Positions 1 through 10,345 of a stretch of 64,000 nucleotides of DNA are shown in pieces. The DNA lies in NCBI GenBank assembly GCA_964034945.1, contig OZ035960.1, positions 75,986,585-76,050,584 on the forward strand, in the 5' to 3' direction. Position 1 is the first letter of the stretch; each line of letters opens with the position of its first letter. The position numbers and the translations under genes are program-made. The stretch is from Chrysopilus asiliformis. Taxonomy: Eukaryota > Arthropoda > Insecta > Diptera > Rhagionidae. Below the pieces are notes generated by a model that did no database searches, had not been told where the DNA came from, and saw nothing but the letters and a program-made list of their open reading frames with translations.

Positions 1-1125
1 GTCATTTTGTTGTCAACTCTTGGCGGTTACTGGTTATTCTGTATGTTACTGGTTATCATACATTACCGGAAGTTCGTGCATATTGGTCCAATAATGCGTC
101 TTTAGGATGTGAATTTATCAAGAAAGCTGTAGGAAGGGATAGATTCAGAAAAATCAAACAGAATTTTCACGTTTGTGATAACAGTAAGCTGGACCAACAG
201 GATAAGTTTTCGAAGGTGTCTCCATTGAATGAGGTGATGAATCGTAAATTTATGCAGTTCGGTGTGTTTTCGCACAATCTTTCAATAGACGAGCAAATGA
301 TTGACCGATTTCAGGTTTGACAAGAACAATAACGTGTTGAGTCAATTTCAATTCCATGAGTCAATTTCAATTCCGGGTATATGTGGCGGAAGCATTAGTT
401 GAATTGTCAGGGTAAGAAGTAATGCGCAACAAATAGAAACCCGTACGGACCACACCGATCATTTCATCGAGAAAATGCCACTACGTGCCCGTTGTCGCCA
501 ATGTGGCATCAAGACCGAATATGGTTGCAAAAAATGCACTGTCACTCTGCATCCCAAATGCTTCTTGGACTACCATAATTGTGTCCCAAGGGATGAAGCA
601 AGGGTCGAGAAAGCTCAGTAAAAGCTGTTGTATTTTTTTTTATCAAATAAAAACATTTAAAATTACAGTTGTGCCTTATTTACATAAAATAAGTTTATTT
701 TTGATATCAATTTTGGTAAACCTGTTGGGTTTTCTAAGGCCTGTTGGGTATTTAAGTACCCAACACCCTAAATTCGCTCCGAATTCTTTTTAAGTTATTT
801 GATCGCGATTTTTTTATTTTTATCAGGTTCAGAACACTTGACAGTAAGTATTCCTGGGAGGTTTTCCAGAAATTTGCAATTTCCAATTTTCCTGATAAAG
901 TTTTATGCCAATTTTTGAGTTTTTAGAAATCGGACACTTTCGACTAAGAAAAAAAACAAGAAAACTTCGGAATTTTCATATCTTTCCTAGGAATATTTTA
1001 TAGTCCCATGGTTTGTCTTTCCAATAAAAAAAAATGAACTCGATATCTTTTACCTTCCGCTAAATTTGATTTTTTTCAAGTACACGTATTTCTTGGGTAT
1101 TAAATACCCATTAGGTCTTAATGGG
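1..1125 (+). mobile_element. piggyBac-type transposon, right part
   Basis: The element starts outside the window and ends at the TTAA at 1126-1129. Read from that end inward, the terminus is TTAACCCATTAAGACC, which fits piggyBac ends that start TTAACCC and insert at TTAA. A short internal palindrome (GGGTATT/AATACCC, 1095-1109) lies just inside the end. A similar one (744-763) lies about 120 bp after the transposase stop. The transposase inside is internally deleted, so this copy is dead. The left end is not visible. Confidence 0.75.
3..618 (+). pseudogene. piggyBac transposase relic (internally deleted)
   Basis: One open frame from about base 3 to 316 reads as the middle of a piggyBac (DDE_Tnp_1_7) transposase, including LPEVRAYWS, a KKAVGRDRFRKI stretch and the typical SIDEQMIDRF segment. 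It ends at a stop at about 317. A second block (about 440-618) encodes the C-terminal cysteine-rich zinc-binding tail (RARCRQCGIKTEYGCKKC, then HPKCF and a last Cys) and ends in TAA at 618. The part between the blocks, including most of the catalytic core, is missing. In an active element this protein would excise and insert DNA at TTAA. Here it is a pseudogene. The family call is firm from the tail and the SIDEQMI motif. Confidence 0.82.
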
Positions 1126-1129
1126 TTAA

Positions 1130-1935
1130 ACTATGTTCAATTATTTTTTTAAAGATCAAAATCAAAATTTTTACTGCCGCTGCTATGCTGTGTTTGCTGC
1201 TTTTAGCAGAGAAAAAAGAATCTAGAGAATAAACTCTTAGAACAAATTTTTAGAGAAAATTTTTCCACTGTGAGATGAAGCAAGAGGATCCGATGTAACA
1301 CGCAAAAAAATTATCCATTCGATTCCTCCATCTCATTGAATAGATACGACGAGAAATGTTCTCTCTGCTTCGTGCTCCCTAGTCTAAAAGTAATTAACTT
1401 TTAGGCAGTAGGTAGTGAATGATAGGGACATTTTTCCCCCCTTCGAAGGGGAAATTTGTCGAAAATTTGTTCGGCAGAGTTTTTTCTATGATTCCTTATT
1501 CTATGCTTTTAGTACAGATTTCACATTTATACTCTTTTTATGCTCCTCCTTCGTGTGTATTGAATCTGATGTATTGAATGTCATGTTATTTTGTTCTTTT
1601 CGCTCTTAACGGCAAAAGCGTTTGCTGTGGTTTCCGACTCTTGTTCTTGGGAACGAAAATGATTTCTATTTAAGTTTTCGCTTCTTGTTCAAAGCCGTTT
1701 GTGGGTCTCGCTTAAAAATGAATGAAAGCCTCGAGCGATGGCTGTTGGGTATGATGCACACACATATATAAGTATGTATTTCATTAGTAAGAGAGCGATA
1801 TTTCGCTCCCAGCATTAAAGTTCTGTTCAGGGTTGTGACTTTTGATTTTCGAAATCGTAATAAATCCGCCGAAAAATAGTAGTAGAATCGATGAAATAGT
1901 AGTAAATTTATGTAAAACCTTCGTCATTATATATA
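1130..1935. other. No gene recognised
   Basis: AT-rich sequence between the piggyBac end and a MITE. Short ORFs here show no recognisable family or codon pattern. An AATAGTAGTAGA-type motif near 1876-1910 recurs inside the hAT MITE at 4663-5002, so part of this stretch may be an old transposon end. Confidence 0.5.
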
Positions 1936-2472
1936 CACTGCCGGTCAAAAAAACTTGACCGATGATAAAAAAAACCAATTTTTCGACTTTTCACTCATGT
2001 TTCATGTATTGTAAATGTTTTAATTCGACAATTTCTGAAAGAATGTACATAACTGAAGCTTATTCAACATTTTTTTTGTAATTTTATTATATTCTTAAGA
2101 GTGACAAATTTACCTTTATTTCCGTATTTTTAGTTATTAAACGCTTATTACACATGAACGGTCATACTCGTGATAATAACAAGGAATCAAATGATGAAAA
2201 ATTGTCGTTGGCGATTGTTGACAGTACATAAACAATGATGCGTGATCGGGTGCGCTCGGCCGACTTGGCCGCGTTTCCTCGAGCCGAGGCGATTGCAGCC
2301 GAGAAAAGTCGATAATAGTCGAATATCGATCAATTCAAAATTGAAAATGTCTATTCTCTTATCATTCACCTTGAATGTATATAAAAAACCTTAACTTGCA
2401 CATACAATGGGAGTGAAAAGTCGAAAAATTGGTTTTTTTTTATCATCGGTCAAGTTTTTTTGACCGGCAGTG
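1936..2472. mobile_element. Tc1/mariner-type MITE, 537 bp
   Basis: Long terminal inverted repeats of about 61 bp (1936-1996 and 2411-2472) start CACTGCCGGTCAAAAAAAC and are nearly identical. The flanks are TA-rich (TATATA on both sides), consistent with a TA target duplication. The CACTGCCGGTCAA start is typical of Tc1-like ends. The interior has no usable transposase, so it would have depended on a partner in trans. Confidence 0.85.
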
Positions 2473-2584
2473 TATATATAACTAATTTGAACGAAAGACT
2501 AGAAATGTGAGCGTTTTGAACACTGTATGTATGATATTTATTTCATACTTCTCTTATCATAAGCCAATTATAAATAAAATTATT

Positions 2585-2840
2585 ATACCCGTATGGTGAA
2601 ACCGAATATCTCGAAAACGGTGCATCTTATCAAAAAAAGTGCAAGAACAAAAGTTATTTAGGATATGATTCTACATAAAACTCCCATACATGAAAATCCG
2701 ATTGGAATAAATTTAAAAAAAAATCTAATTAGAAAGTTTGACTTCAAACTGGAATTTTGATACAACTGTTCGCCGTTCAGTTAAATCACCATACGGATTT
2801 TCAATAATTGCCAGATTGGCAATTATAGCTTTTGTTGTTT
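2585..2840 (+). repeat. INE-1-like repeat (family A), internally deleted copy
   Basis: It starts ATACCCGTATGGTGAAACC and jumps directly to the 3' half, so the head body and the tetranucleotide array are deleted. It ends with the family A 3' hairpin (ATTGCCA-GAT-TGGCAAT) and TATAGCTTTTGTT. The 3' end is the subtype with GTTCGCCGTTCAGTTAAATC rather than the one with GATACGAATATC. Confidence 0.85.
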
Positions 2841-2929
2841 TAAATAAAAATTTGTTTCCTTAATTTCCTTTTCACTAAAATTTCTTACTTAAATATCTAT
2901 TGGCGATCGTTGTAGGCGGATCCACGTCT

Positions 2930-3650
2930 TCTGGCCGTCTCTACGAGACAGACACCTGCTTTTTAAAAGCTTTTATTTAGCTTGCCTTCGTGTCTGTCTG
3001 TTTGTCTGTCTCTCAGATCAAATCTTGCAATCAAATTTTGACCCACTTCCACACATCCGATTCACTTGAAATTTTGTACACTTATATAAGTCCGATGACA
3101 ATACAATATTTTCTCTACTTCGTCCTTGTAAGGATAAGAGAAGGTCCTGTAAGGACGTGATTATCCTTTTCTCCAAATTTTCCGGAAAAAAATCTATTCT
3201 GGGTGTTTTTGGGGTCGCTGAATCCGAATCTGTCATCAAAAAGTATGTAAGGATAACGGAAGGTCCTGTAAGGATAACGATTATCCTTCTCCTCAAATTT
3301 TCCGGAAAAAATCTATTCTGGGGGTTTTTGGGGTCGCTGATTCCGAATCTGTCTTTAAAAAGTCTGTAAGGATAACGGAAGGTCCTGTAAGGATAACGTG
3401 ATTTTCTCCAAATTTTCCGGAAAAAAATCTATTCTGGGGTTTTGGGGTCGCTGAATACGATTCTCAAGTTAAAAAGTCTGTAAGGACAACGGAAGGTCCT
3501 ATAAGGATAACGTGATTATCCTTTTCCTCAATTGTTCCGGGAAAAAATATATTCTGCGGGTTTTGGGGTTCGCCGAATACGATTCTCAAGTTAAAAAGCC
3601 TGTAAGGACATCTCAAATGTAAGGATATTTATTCGAAAACTAAAAAGAAC
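2930..3650 (+). repeat. Family B repeat: GTCT head plus tandem units of about 118 bp
   Basis: A GTCT-rich head (2985-3015) is followed by about four degenerate units of 114-119 bp. Each contains AAGGTCCTGTAAGGATAACG (at about 3141, 3260, 3379 and 3493), a TTTTCCGGAAAAAAT palindrome and a GGGGTCGCTGA motif. The foldback palindrome at 3703-3874 follows. Related pieces lie at 15385-15670, 20110-20320, 42837-43500, 45660-45800, 55290-55760 and 56970-57150. The superfamily is unknown. Confidence 0.75.
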
Positions 3651-3702
3651 AAAATAAAAAAAATAAAATTTTTTTTTTAAAAAATAGCTTTATTAACAAA
3701 AA

Positions 3703-3874
3703 TGCACTAAAAAGAAAAAAATAATTTTCTGGACGCTGTGTATCACAAATATAAAAGCTTTTAAAAAGCGAGATAAAGCATAAAACAATAAAATAAACAT
3801 TTATCTCGCTTTTTAAAAGCTTTTATATTTGTGATACACAGCGTCCAGAAAATTATTTTTTTCTTTTTTGTGCA
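3703..3874. repeat. Near-perfect palindrome (foldback) of family B
   Basis: Two arms of about 75 bp (3703-3777 and 3800-3874) are inverted copies with about one mismatch, separated by a 22-bp AT spacer. The inner part of the arm reads AAAGCGAGATAAA and the outer part TGCACTAAAAAG. The same outer and inner arm sequences recur in the larger palindrome at 43627-43978, where extra sequence sits inside both arms. Confidence 0.9.
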
Positions 3875-4106
3875 TTTTTTTTAATAAAAGCTTTTTTTCA
3901 AATTTTTTTTTTATTCTGGGGTTGATCGAATCATGTTTTCAAAAAAGGTTCAAAGGGTCTGTTAGTGGGTAAAATTTGGTTGGCAAGAAACTTCCCAAAT
4001 AGCACCGAAAAGCACAGGAACATGAGATTTGTTGTTTGCGACTTAAAAATGTAGCAATTTACACAAAAAACGTAAGAATTGACGAAAACGACACACTGAT
4101 TAATAG

Positions 4107-4170
4107 CGGTGCCAAAAATATGCATTTACATATTTCTTCTCGTTGTGATTTCTGCTCCGGGAGTTTTTTT
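4107..4170 (-). repeat. Truncated end of the 35.7 kb hAT family
   Basis: This 64-bp segment matches, in reverse complement, the right terminal region of the element at 35748-37217. It shows GCCAAAAATATGCATTT, then TTCTTCTCGTTGTGATTTC and CTCCGGGAGTTTTTT. It is cut off by the family A copy starting at 4171, so it predates that insertion. Confidence 0.75.
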
Positions 4171-4197
4171 ATACCCGTATGGTGAAACCAAAGGGTA

Positions 4198-5593
4198 CAC
4201 GGAAAAAACTCCACATAGTAATCGTTCCTATAAAATGGCGGAAAGCGATTATAGGAGTCATTGCACCATTTTGTAGGAAAGGCTTCAATAAATGTTGGAA
4301 CTAGTCCTACTTTTCGTGGAATCATTACTATGTAAATAGGGCTGAGAGAAGAATGCACACATTCCAACAAAAGTAGCACTCGTCCCTAGTTTGCATTGGA
4401 GACGTTGTTAATCTGAGGTGGAATCATTACTATATTATGGAATGGAATAATTCCCAATGTTTTTAGAAATGACTATTATGTAGGGCTCAGTCCTACCAAA
4501 AAAATGGAATGAATCCTAAGTTTCGGTAGACTCATTCCTATGCAAATAAGATTCAGCGATATGATAATTCAAGTCGAAGTTTTTCTTCGATTATAATTCA
4601 CACGTGGTTTGCGAACTCGGAGTATATATAGCTTGGACTTGCCTAGTGCCACACTCTGACACCAGGGATGGCCCCAATTTGCCTTAGGATGGAAGTAGAT
4701 TGGACCAAAAATAGTAGTAGATTGATGCTAATGGTAGCAGATTTTCAAAAAAAAAACCTTTTCTACCTATGCCGATATACCAATTTGTATTACTAAAGCT
4801 AAAAAGCTTTATCATTCATAATACCAACACGTTAGAAGCTTTTTAGAAGCTTCGTTCGAAGCTTTTTACATTTAATATGTTTAATACAATTTTTTGGTTG
4901 ATTTTACAAAAATAATAGTAGATTTGATTTACTACGCACTGAAGATTTTGAAGGCCAAAATAGTAGTAGATTTACTACAATTGTAGTAGGGGGACATCGC
5001 TGTCTGACACTTGTGTCGGAGAAATTTTTTAATTACGGGGCGTTTTTTTTTGCTAGAGCTATTTCATATCTCGAATATTTTGAGGCCCCGAACTTCTCTA
5101 TCTCGAATATTCGATAACTCGAATTTTTGTTTGTCCCCTTTAGATTGTACAGGATGCAAGAAAAAAAGTCTCCAGTCCTTTACAGATAGGACTTGGTGCT
5201 ATAATTATAGGAATGTGTCCTATTTCAAATTAGAATGCGAATATATATAGGAGAGAATCCAACAATCAATGGAGACATTACAACGTTTTATAGGATTGAG
5301 TCCTTTACAAAAGGGAATGTCGCCATATTTTTGTCGTAACCAGTCTAACATATGTATATAGTAATCTTTCTCATGTAACACGTTGGAGTCTTTGCCATAA
5401 TTTTGGGAATGGTTACACCAAAAAAAAAGAATACGACCACTTTTTTGTTGAAATGTGTCCTAAAAAATGTGGGAGCTGTTACACCTTTTTATAGGAATGA
5501 TTCCCATATTTGGCCACTATGCCGTTTGTCCCCATCTATGGTGGACTGGAGCATGCGATTTTGGTGGAATGGTTCCTATATGTTTTTTCCGTG
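4198..5593. mobile_element. TA-flanked DNA element, about 1.4 kb, unclassified
   Basis: The ends are imperfect inverted repeats starting CACGGAAAAAAC, flanked by TA (4196-4197 and 5594-5595). The insertion site is confirmed by the uninterrupted sequence in other family A copies. The interior carries many degenerate copies of a motif like GGAATGATTCCTAT and GGACTGAGTCCTAC in both orientations, and no transposase. The TA duplication suggests the Tc1/mariner superfamily, but this is not certain. A hAT MITE (4663-5002) is nested inside. Confidence 0.8.
4663..5002. mobile_element. hAT-type MITE with 8-bp target duplication
   Basis: The 340-bp element has ends CAGGGATGGCCCC and CAGCGATGTCCCC (reverse complement of the right end). 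It is flanked by a perfect 8-bp duplication TCTGACAC (4655-4662 and 5003-5010), the hallmark of hAT transposons. The interior is rich in TAGTAGTAGATT motifs and has no coding sequence. It sits inside the TA-flanked element at 4198-5593 and is therefore younger than that element. Confidence 0.93.
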
Positions 5594-6072
5594 TATATTA
5601 ACTTTGCCTTACCGTTTGTAACGCCAAGATTCCGTCATCACACATAAAAATGAATTACACCAGTGTGTTTAGAATGATAAACATAACAAAAGCTATAATT
5701 GCCAATCTGGCAATTATTGGAAACCCGTATGGTGATATTCGTATCAAAATTCGAGCAGTTGTACCAAAATTCCACTTTGAAATCAAACTTTCCAATAAGA
5801 TTTTTTAAAACTTATTCCAATCGGATTTTGATGTATGGGAGTTTTATGTAGAATCATATCCTAAATAACTTTTGTTCTTGGACTTTTTTGATAAGATGCA
5901 CCGTTTTTGAGATATTCACAAAAAACTTTTTCGTTTGTATGGGGGGTACCCCCCCCTAATAGTCCATTTTTGCCCATTAACGAACTTAACCTCGCATTTT
6001 ACGAAAAACGGATCTGTGCCAAATTTCAAGGCTCTAGCTCAATCCGTGCGCCCGCAATCCGCGCCACAGACC

Positions 6073-6815
6073 TCGAGTTTTAACCTCGATGTTGAACAGG
6101 CCGATATATCGAGGTATCGATGTTGCTATCTACGATGTTAGAACATTACTCTTTATAAAATTAGTAGAAAAACTAATTTTAGGATTAGAGGGACTAGTTT
6201 TTAGATAGATTTAATATAGCCAGTCTACTTAAAGATTTGTTTAAATTTCCTTTGGTATCAATTTTCGGTTTTATCTTTCTACAAGATTTCGCAAAAAATA
6301 CCAGAGCTATCCATGAAATTTTACAGATAAGTTTGGTCCTGATGTGGAAATCCGTTAACCGGAAGTAACCAAAACGGCGGCTTTTTAAAAACTACGATTT
6401 CGTTTTTGCGATTTATTCCGAAACTAACCATTTTCCAGTATTCTTATGTATTACAAAACTTGGAGACAATAAAATTTGCTATATTTATGTCTTTTACTAG
6501 AACTCCGTTATGAAGATATGCCGGTATTTCAAAAAAATTAGTTTTTTGCGAATATGTCAAAAACTAACGGATTTTTGGTGGTTCAACGTATAAGAAGAAT
6601 TAAAACCGTGTTAATTCTACCTGTGTGCACTCAACCCACAATAGAGCACCCACCAGGTGGCTAAATTATTTATTAAATTTAACTTTTTCAAAACATCGGA
6701 AAAACATCGAGGTATCGATGTTTTCAGGACGATGTTTTTCGACATCGATGTCGCCTTAAAAAAACATCGATTTTCGATATATCGAGGTTTTATGAACGAT
6801 GTTGCATCCCTAGGT
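6073..6815. repeat. Old hAT-like end with ATCGATGTT motifs around a family C fragment
   Basis: The right edge GATGTTGCATCCCTAG (about 6800-6815) looks like a hAT terminus (CTAGGGATGCAACATC in reverse). Many CATCGATGTT/ATCGAGGT palindromic motifs occur near both edges (6075-6140 and 6700-6790). A left terminus and target duplication were not found. The middle (about 6220-6600) is a reverse-oriented fragment of the family C repeat, with the CCGTTAACCGGAAGTAACCA stretch also seen at 36655 and 52035. Confidence 0.5.
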
Positions 6816-7295
6816 GCAATGATGACAAGAGCACAGACTGACCGCACAAATGGTTTCTGAGAGTCAAAACCAAAGCTTCATATGGTTTTTTATAATTTCT
6901 TATTTACTTATGTGTAATGTTAGATTTGTAATGTTTGTCTAAAAGGAGTGGTGTTAGGGGAACATACCAAGCATGTTTATGCTTACCTGGGTGTGTGCAT
7001 GTCTGAAAGTCTGTTGGTATGAATGCAAGAAAGAAGGAAACATTTATATGAGAGAAAAATAAAAAAAAATCACGAGCATCATTATGGCTATCACAACCCT
7101 TAACCATTTCCGGCTGATGGCAACATAATGATCAAATACAAATTCGTGACAATTCTTTAATTGTGGCGCTGTAAATTAAAAAAACTTGACCGACCTACAT
7201 ACATTCTTTACGAGCAAGGGTTCCAAAATATGAGAGAGTTGCAATGAGTCCCCAAGACTTCTTCGAAGTCACCGAGTTATGATTCCAATTACTCG
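6816..7295. other. No gene recognised
   Basis: Intronic sequence with no supported coding region. A short AAAAAACTTGACCGACC piece near 7178 resembles the terminus of the Tc1-type MITE at 1936 but is too short to call a copy. Confidence 0.4.
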
Positions 7296-7545
7296 AAGCA
7301 TTGGGAGCAAAATCAAAGGGTAATAAAGAAAATCATCGCAAGATAACTTCGATAAGAGCGATTATATCAATAGCAGAGCTACTACATCCATCGAGTGTCA
7401 CTACTGTAAGAATAATCATTATCTTCATACATGCACCAAATTTATATCACTTACGCAAAGACGCAAAAACTGTGCTTCAGCTGCTTTAGTCCAGGGCATG
7501 ATAGAGTCAACTGTACCCAAGGAGCACAAAGTCCTAAGAAAATTC
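7296..7545 (+). pseudogene. BEL/Pao-type gag fragment with zinc knuckles
   Basis: From 7396 one frame reads CHYCKNNHYLHTC (C-x2-C-x3-H-x4-C). After a one-base frame change the next frame reads LCFSCFSPGHDRVNC (C-x2-C-x4-H-x4-C) up to about 7513. Paired knuckles separated by an F-x2-L linker are characteristic of BEL/Pao gag. The upstream part (7296-7395) is only weakly coding-like. No protease, RT or LTR was seen beside it. It is a dead fragment. Confidence 0.6.
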
Positions 7546-9053
7546 TCACGACCGCTTGAAGACGTCGTCAGTATTACTTTTCAGTTGGAACGACTTTCTC
7601 CGGTCTTAAAACTGTATGGTGGACTACAAAACAACTGGTTGTTACGTAGTCGTAATTTTCATTATTGCGTAGGGCTAACGACTTATTACGCAACCATCGG
7701 ACTACTTTTCAGGCCAGGAGGTCGTCAATCCGACCTCCATACGTAATTATGGGTCAACCTCACGACGGTCGTAACAAAGGTCTTTAGAACCACGTAACAA
7801 CCACCGATGGAACTTGATACCGACCCGGTAAATTATTATGGTCGTGAGGTGGTCCTAAAAACCATTCTGGGGACCTGAAAAGTCGTACCGCTCACTGAAA
7901 ACATTTTCTCTCTTTCCAACTTTGACATTTATATGAATAAAATTTAATTAAATGCTGTATGGGCCCTGCAAACGGTTCAAATTCCCAAATCGAGGAACAG
8001 AGAAATATCAAAATGATAATTATCATTTTCCCTCTAAACCAGTGTTCTCGTTAATAAACTTTTCTAAATAAAATTCAGAAAAAATATTTAGGACTTCGAC
8101 TTTTATTGTCGTTTTCATTAGAACTTCTACTAGAATCACGCGCTGCATAATATTTTGTCCATATTATATGAAATATCAAACGAGTTGATAAATTTGATAC
8201 ATTTTTAATAAAGGCAACTAAAAACAATTATGAAAGTATTTTAAATCGAGCAAAATATAGAAACGGCAACCCAGTTATTTGACATAAGCAACTAATAATG
8301 GAGGCAAAATATAAATTGAAACGAAATTAAATAAAAATCGAAATTTTAATCGGAATGTGTGCTGAAAAAACGTTTAAGTGGCTAGTATTGTGTTTTCAAG
8401 ATATTTAAGTGACATTTTTAGACTATTCGAGTAAAAAAATACTCAAATATTGTCGTGAAAAAAAAATTATTTAGTGCAAAAAATTGTGTAAAAAGCATTT
8501 TCTGCAAGGGCGCGTGAAATTTTACGAAGCATCATCATGATATTCGTCAAAAATCTGCAAGGGTTTGTCAATTTAAACTAGAAAAGCTCCATAAATTCGA
8601 TATTAAAAGTGCGTGTTTTCCATATCGTTTATAAAAATCATCGTCTTCTCGTGTCATTTAATTTCTAAGTTGTTTTCTTTTCATGTTTATGTTTTCGCTT
8701 AACCAATATTAACGTGAATTAATTCGTGTCAGCATTTTACGGTGAGAATTTTTTGTCGTTGTGTGGCATCTTCGATAATTTTTTCTCTCCCGGTCGTGAA
8801 AATGGTCCTTGCAACCGACTTACGTAGGGTTTCGGCAGACTTATCAAAGTTCTACCGCGGGATATTCGACGTCTTCAGGCGGTAGCGGCTATTCGCCACT
8901 CAGTCGTATTTGGGTCGCCAGCACTTCTTCAGTACCACAATTTCAGTCATAAGGACGGTCGTGAGTCATGACTTTCAGTCGGTTCGTGTGCCATAGGACT
9001 ACTTCCCAACCGAAAAATGCTCCTTGGGTAGGTTCAGGAACTGCAGAAAATGT
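7546..9053. other. No clear gene; possibly old retroelement sequence
   Basis: The 7546-7910 stretch is less AT-rich than its surroundings, with many CGTCG/GGTCGT motifs, and could be degraded transposon sequence. 7920-8790 is plain AT-rich DNA. 8800-9053 probably belongs to the 5' side of the LINE relic that follows, but is too damaged to translate. Confidence 0.35.
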
Positions 9054-10345
9054 GACATAAAGCATCACACCACTAATTTGTGACAATGAAGTGATTGTTG
9101 ACCCCAATGGCAAGGCAAACGTTCTAGCCGCGAAATTCGCAGCAAATTCTAGTCCCGGCATTCAACCAATTACCGCCTCAACCCACAGTCTCGGAGATTG
9201 TTCCTCCAAAAATTCCCATCCGCACAAGTTAAATAGACCAAATTCTGCAGGAGATTGACGTCAACAAATCCTCAGGGTCTGATAGCATCCCCCATATTTT
9301 GAAAAAAATTTGCCGTCACTTTAGCTGAAACTTTTCGCATCCTAAATTACCTTAGCTTTACCAAGGGAACCTATCCCTCTTCTTAGAAAGCGGGGCAATT
9401 CCCAAACATTACAAAAGCTATAATTGTTAATCTGGCAATTATTGGAAACCCGTATGGTGATATTCGTATGGATCCCGTATGGATTTATTCCAATCGGATT
9501 TTGATGTATGGGAGTTTTATGTAGAATCATATCCTAAATAACTTTTGTTCTATTCGCAAAAATTGTTTTCGTCCGTATGGTCCATTTTTGCCCATTAACG
9601 AACTTAGCCTTGCATTTTACGAAAACCAATCTGCGCAAAATTTCAAGTCTCTAGCTCAATCCGTGCGCCCGCAATCCGCGCCACAGACGGACAGACGGAC
9701 GGACATGCAAAATTCAATTTTTTTTATCATTCTAAACACACTGATGTACTTCATTTTTGTGTGTGATGACGGGATCTTGGCGTTACAAACGGTAAAGCAA
9801 ATTTAATATACCATTTTGGTTTCACCATAAGGGTATAAACAGCAAAGGAAGCGTAGCAGTGCCCAGGCTTTCTGGGACGCTGTAAAAAATATTTCGCACC
9901 AATCGACGTGCTCAGCATCTACAAGACCAACATTCGACAAAATTGGGCTGGAGCCCCAAAAACCGGCCCGCAACTGCTGGACCGAATTCAAAAACTGATT
10001 GGAGACCAATCTTTTACAGATTCATTACCGTCTCTGGAGCATCGTCGCTCTGTTGGGGTACTCAGCATATTCTATAGATATTTTCATGGGAAATGGTCCA
10101 CCGAAATTTCCCAACTTATTCCTGCACGGTATGTTTTCCCTAGACTCTGTCGTGCACCTGCATGCGCACACGACTTCTTCCTTGAGCCTCCCCGTTTTCG
10201 TACAATAAAGTTTAGGGGCCCCTTTATTCCGCGAACAACAAGACTTTAGAACGGTCTACCATCCAATGTGTTCCCCTGGATTATAACCCGCAGAAGTTCA
10301 AGGAGAACATAAACCGACATCTCCTTTTGTCCTTCTGACCATCCT
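9054..10345 (+). pseudogene. Jockey-like non-LTR reverse transcriptase relic, split by a family A repeat
   Basis: The upstream part (about 9075-9403) reads as the RT entry region, with ICDNEVIVDPNGKAN, then LQEIDVNKSSGSDSIPHI (consensus kspGpDgIP) and a KGTYPSSW-like segment in broken frames. The downstream part (about 9842-10345) is the RT C-terminal domain: DSLPSLEHRRSVGVLSIFYR, then FIPRTTRL-stop-NGLPSNVFPWDYNPQKFK. A TAG at 10246 replaces the expected Trp. The catalytic FADD region is missing, and a reverse family A copy (9404-9837) lies between the halves. Confidence 0.8.
9404..9837 (-). repeat. INE-1-like repeat (family A), reverse copy
   Basis: It runs from the 3' end (AAACATTACAAAAGCTATAATT with the ATTG..CAAT hairpin slightly decayed) to GGTTTCACCATAAGGGTAT. 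An internal deletion removes the part between GATATTCGTATGGA and TTATTCCAATCGG. The tetranucleotide array is short (ACAGACGGACAGACGGACGG). It is inserted in the LINE relic. Confidence 0.9.

Larger units (their letters stand above)
4171..6072. repeat. Family A copy: forward head fused to inverted tail, split by another element
   Basis: The forward head (4171-4197, resuming 5594-5681) is interrupted by the element at 4198-5593. Removing that element and one TA restores the standard AAGGGTATATTAACTTTGCC. At 5682 the sequence switches to the 3' end of a family A copy in reverse orientation (ACATAACAAAAGC). It runs to 6072, where it stops at CGCCACAGA before any tetranucleotide array. The same head/inverted-tail junction occurs at 33381 and 34998. 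Confidence 0.85.

Noticed and set aside
3120..3610. Regularly spaced repeats of about 118 bp as a possible CRISPR array
   Set aside because: The whole unit is repeated with drift, with no unique spacers. The context is an insect genome, and the same units occur elsewhere as a dispersed repeat.
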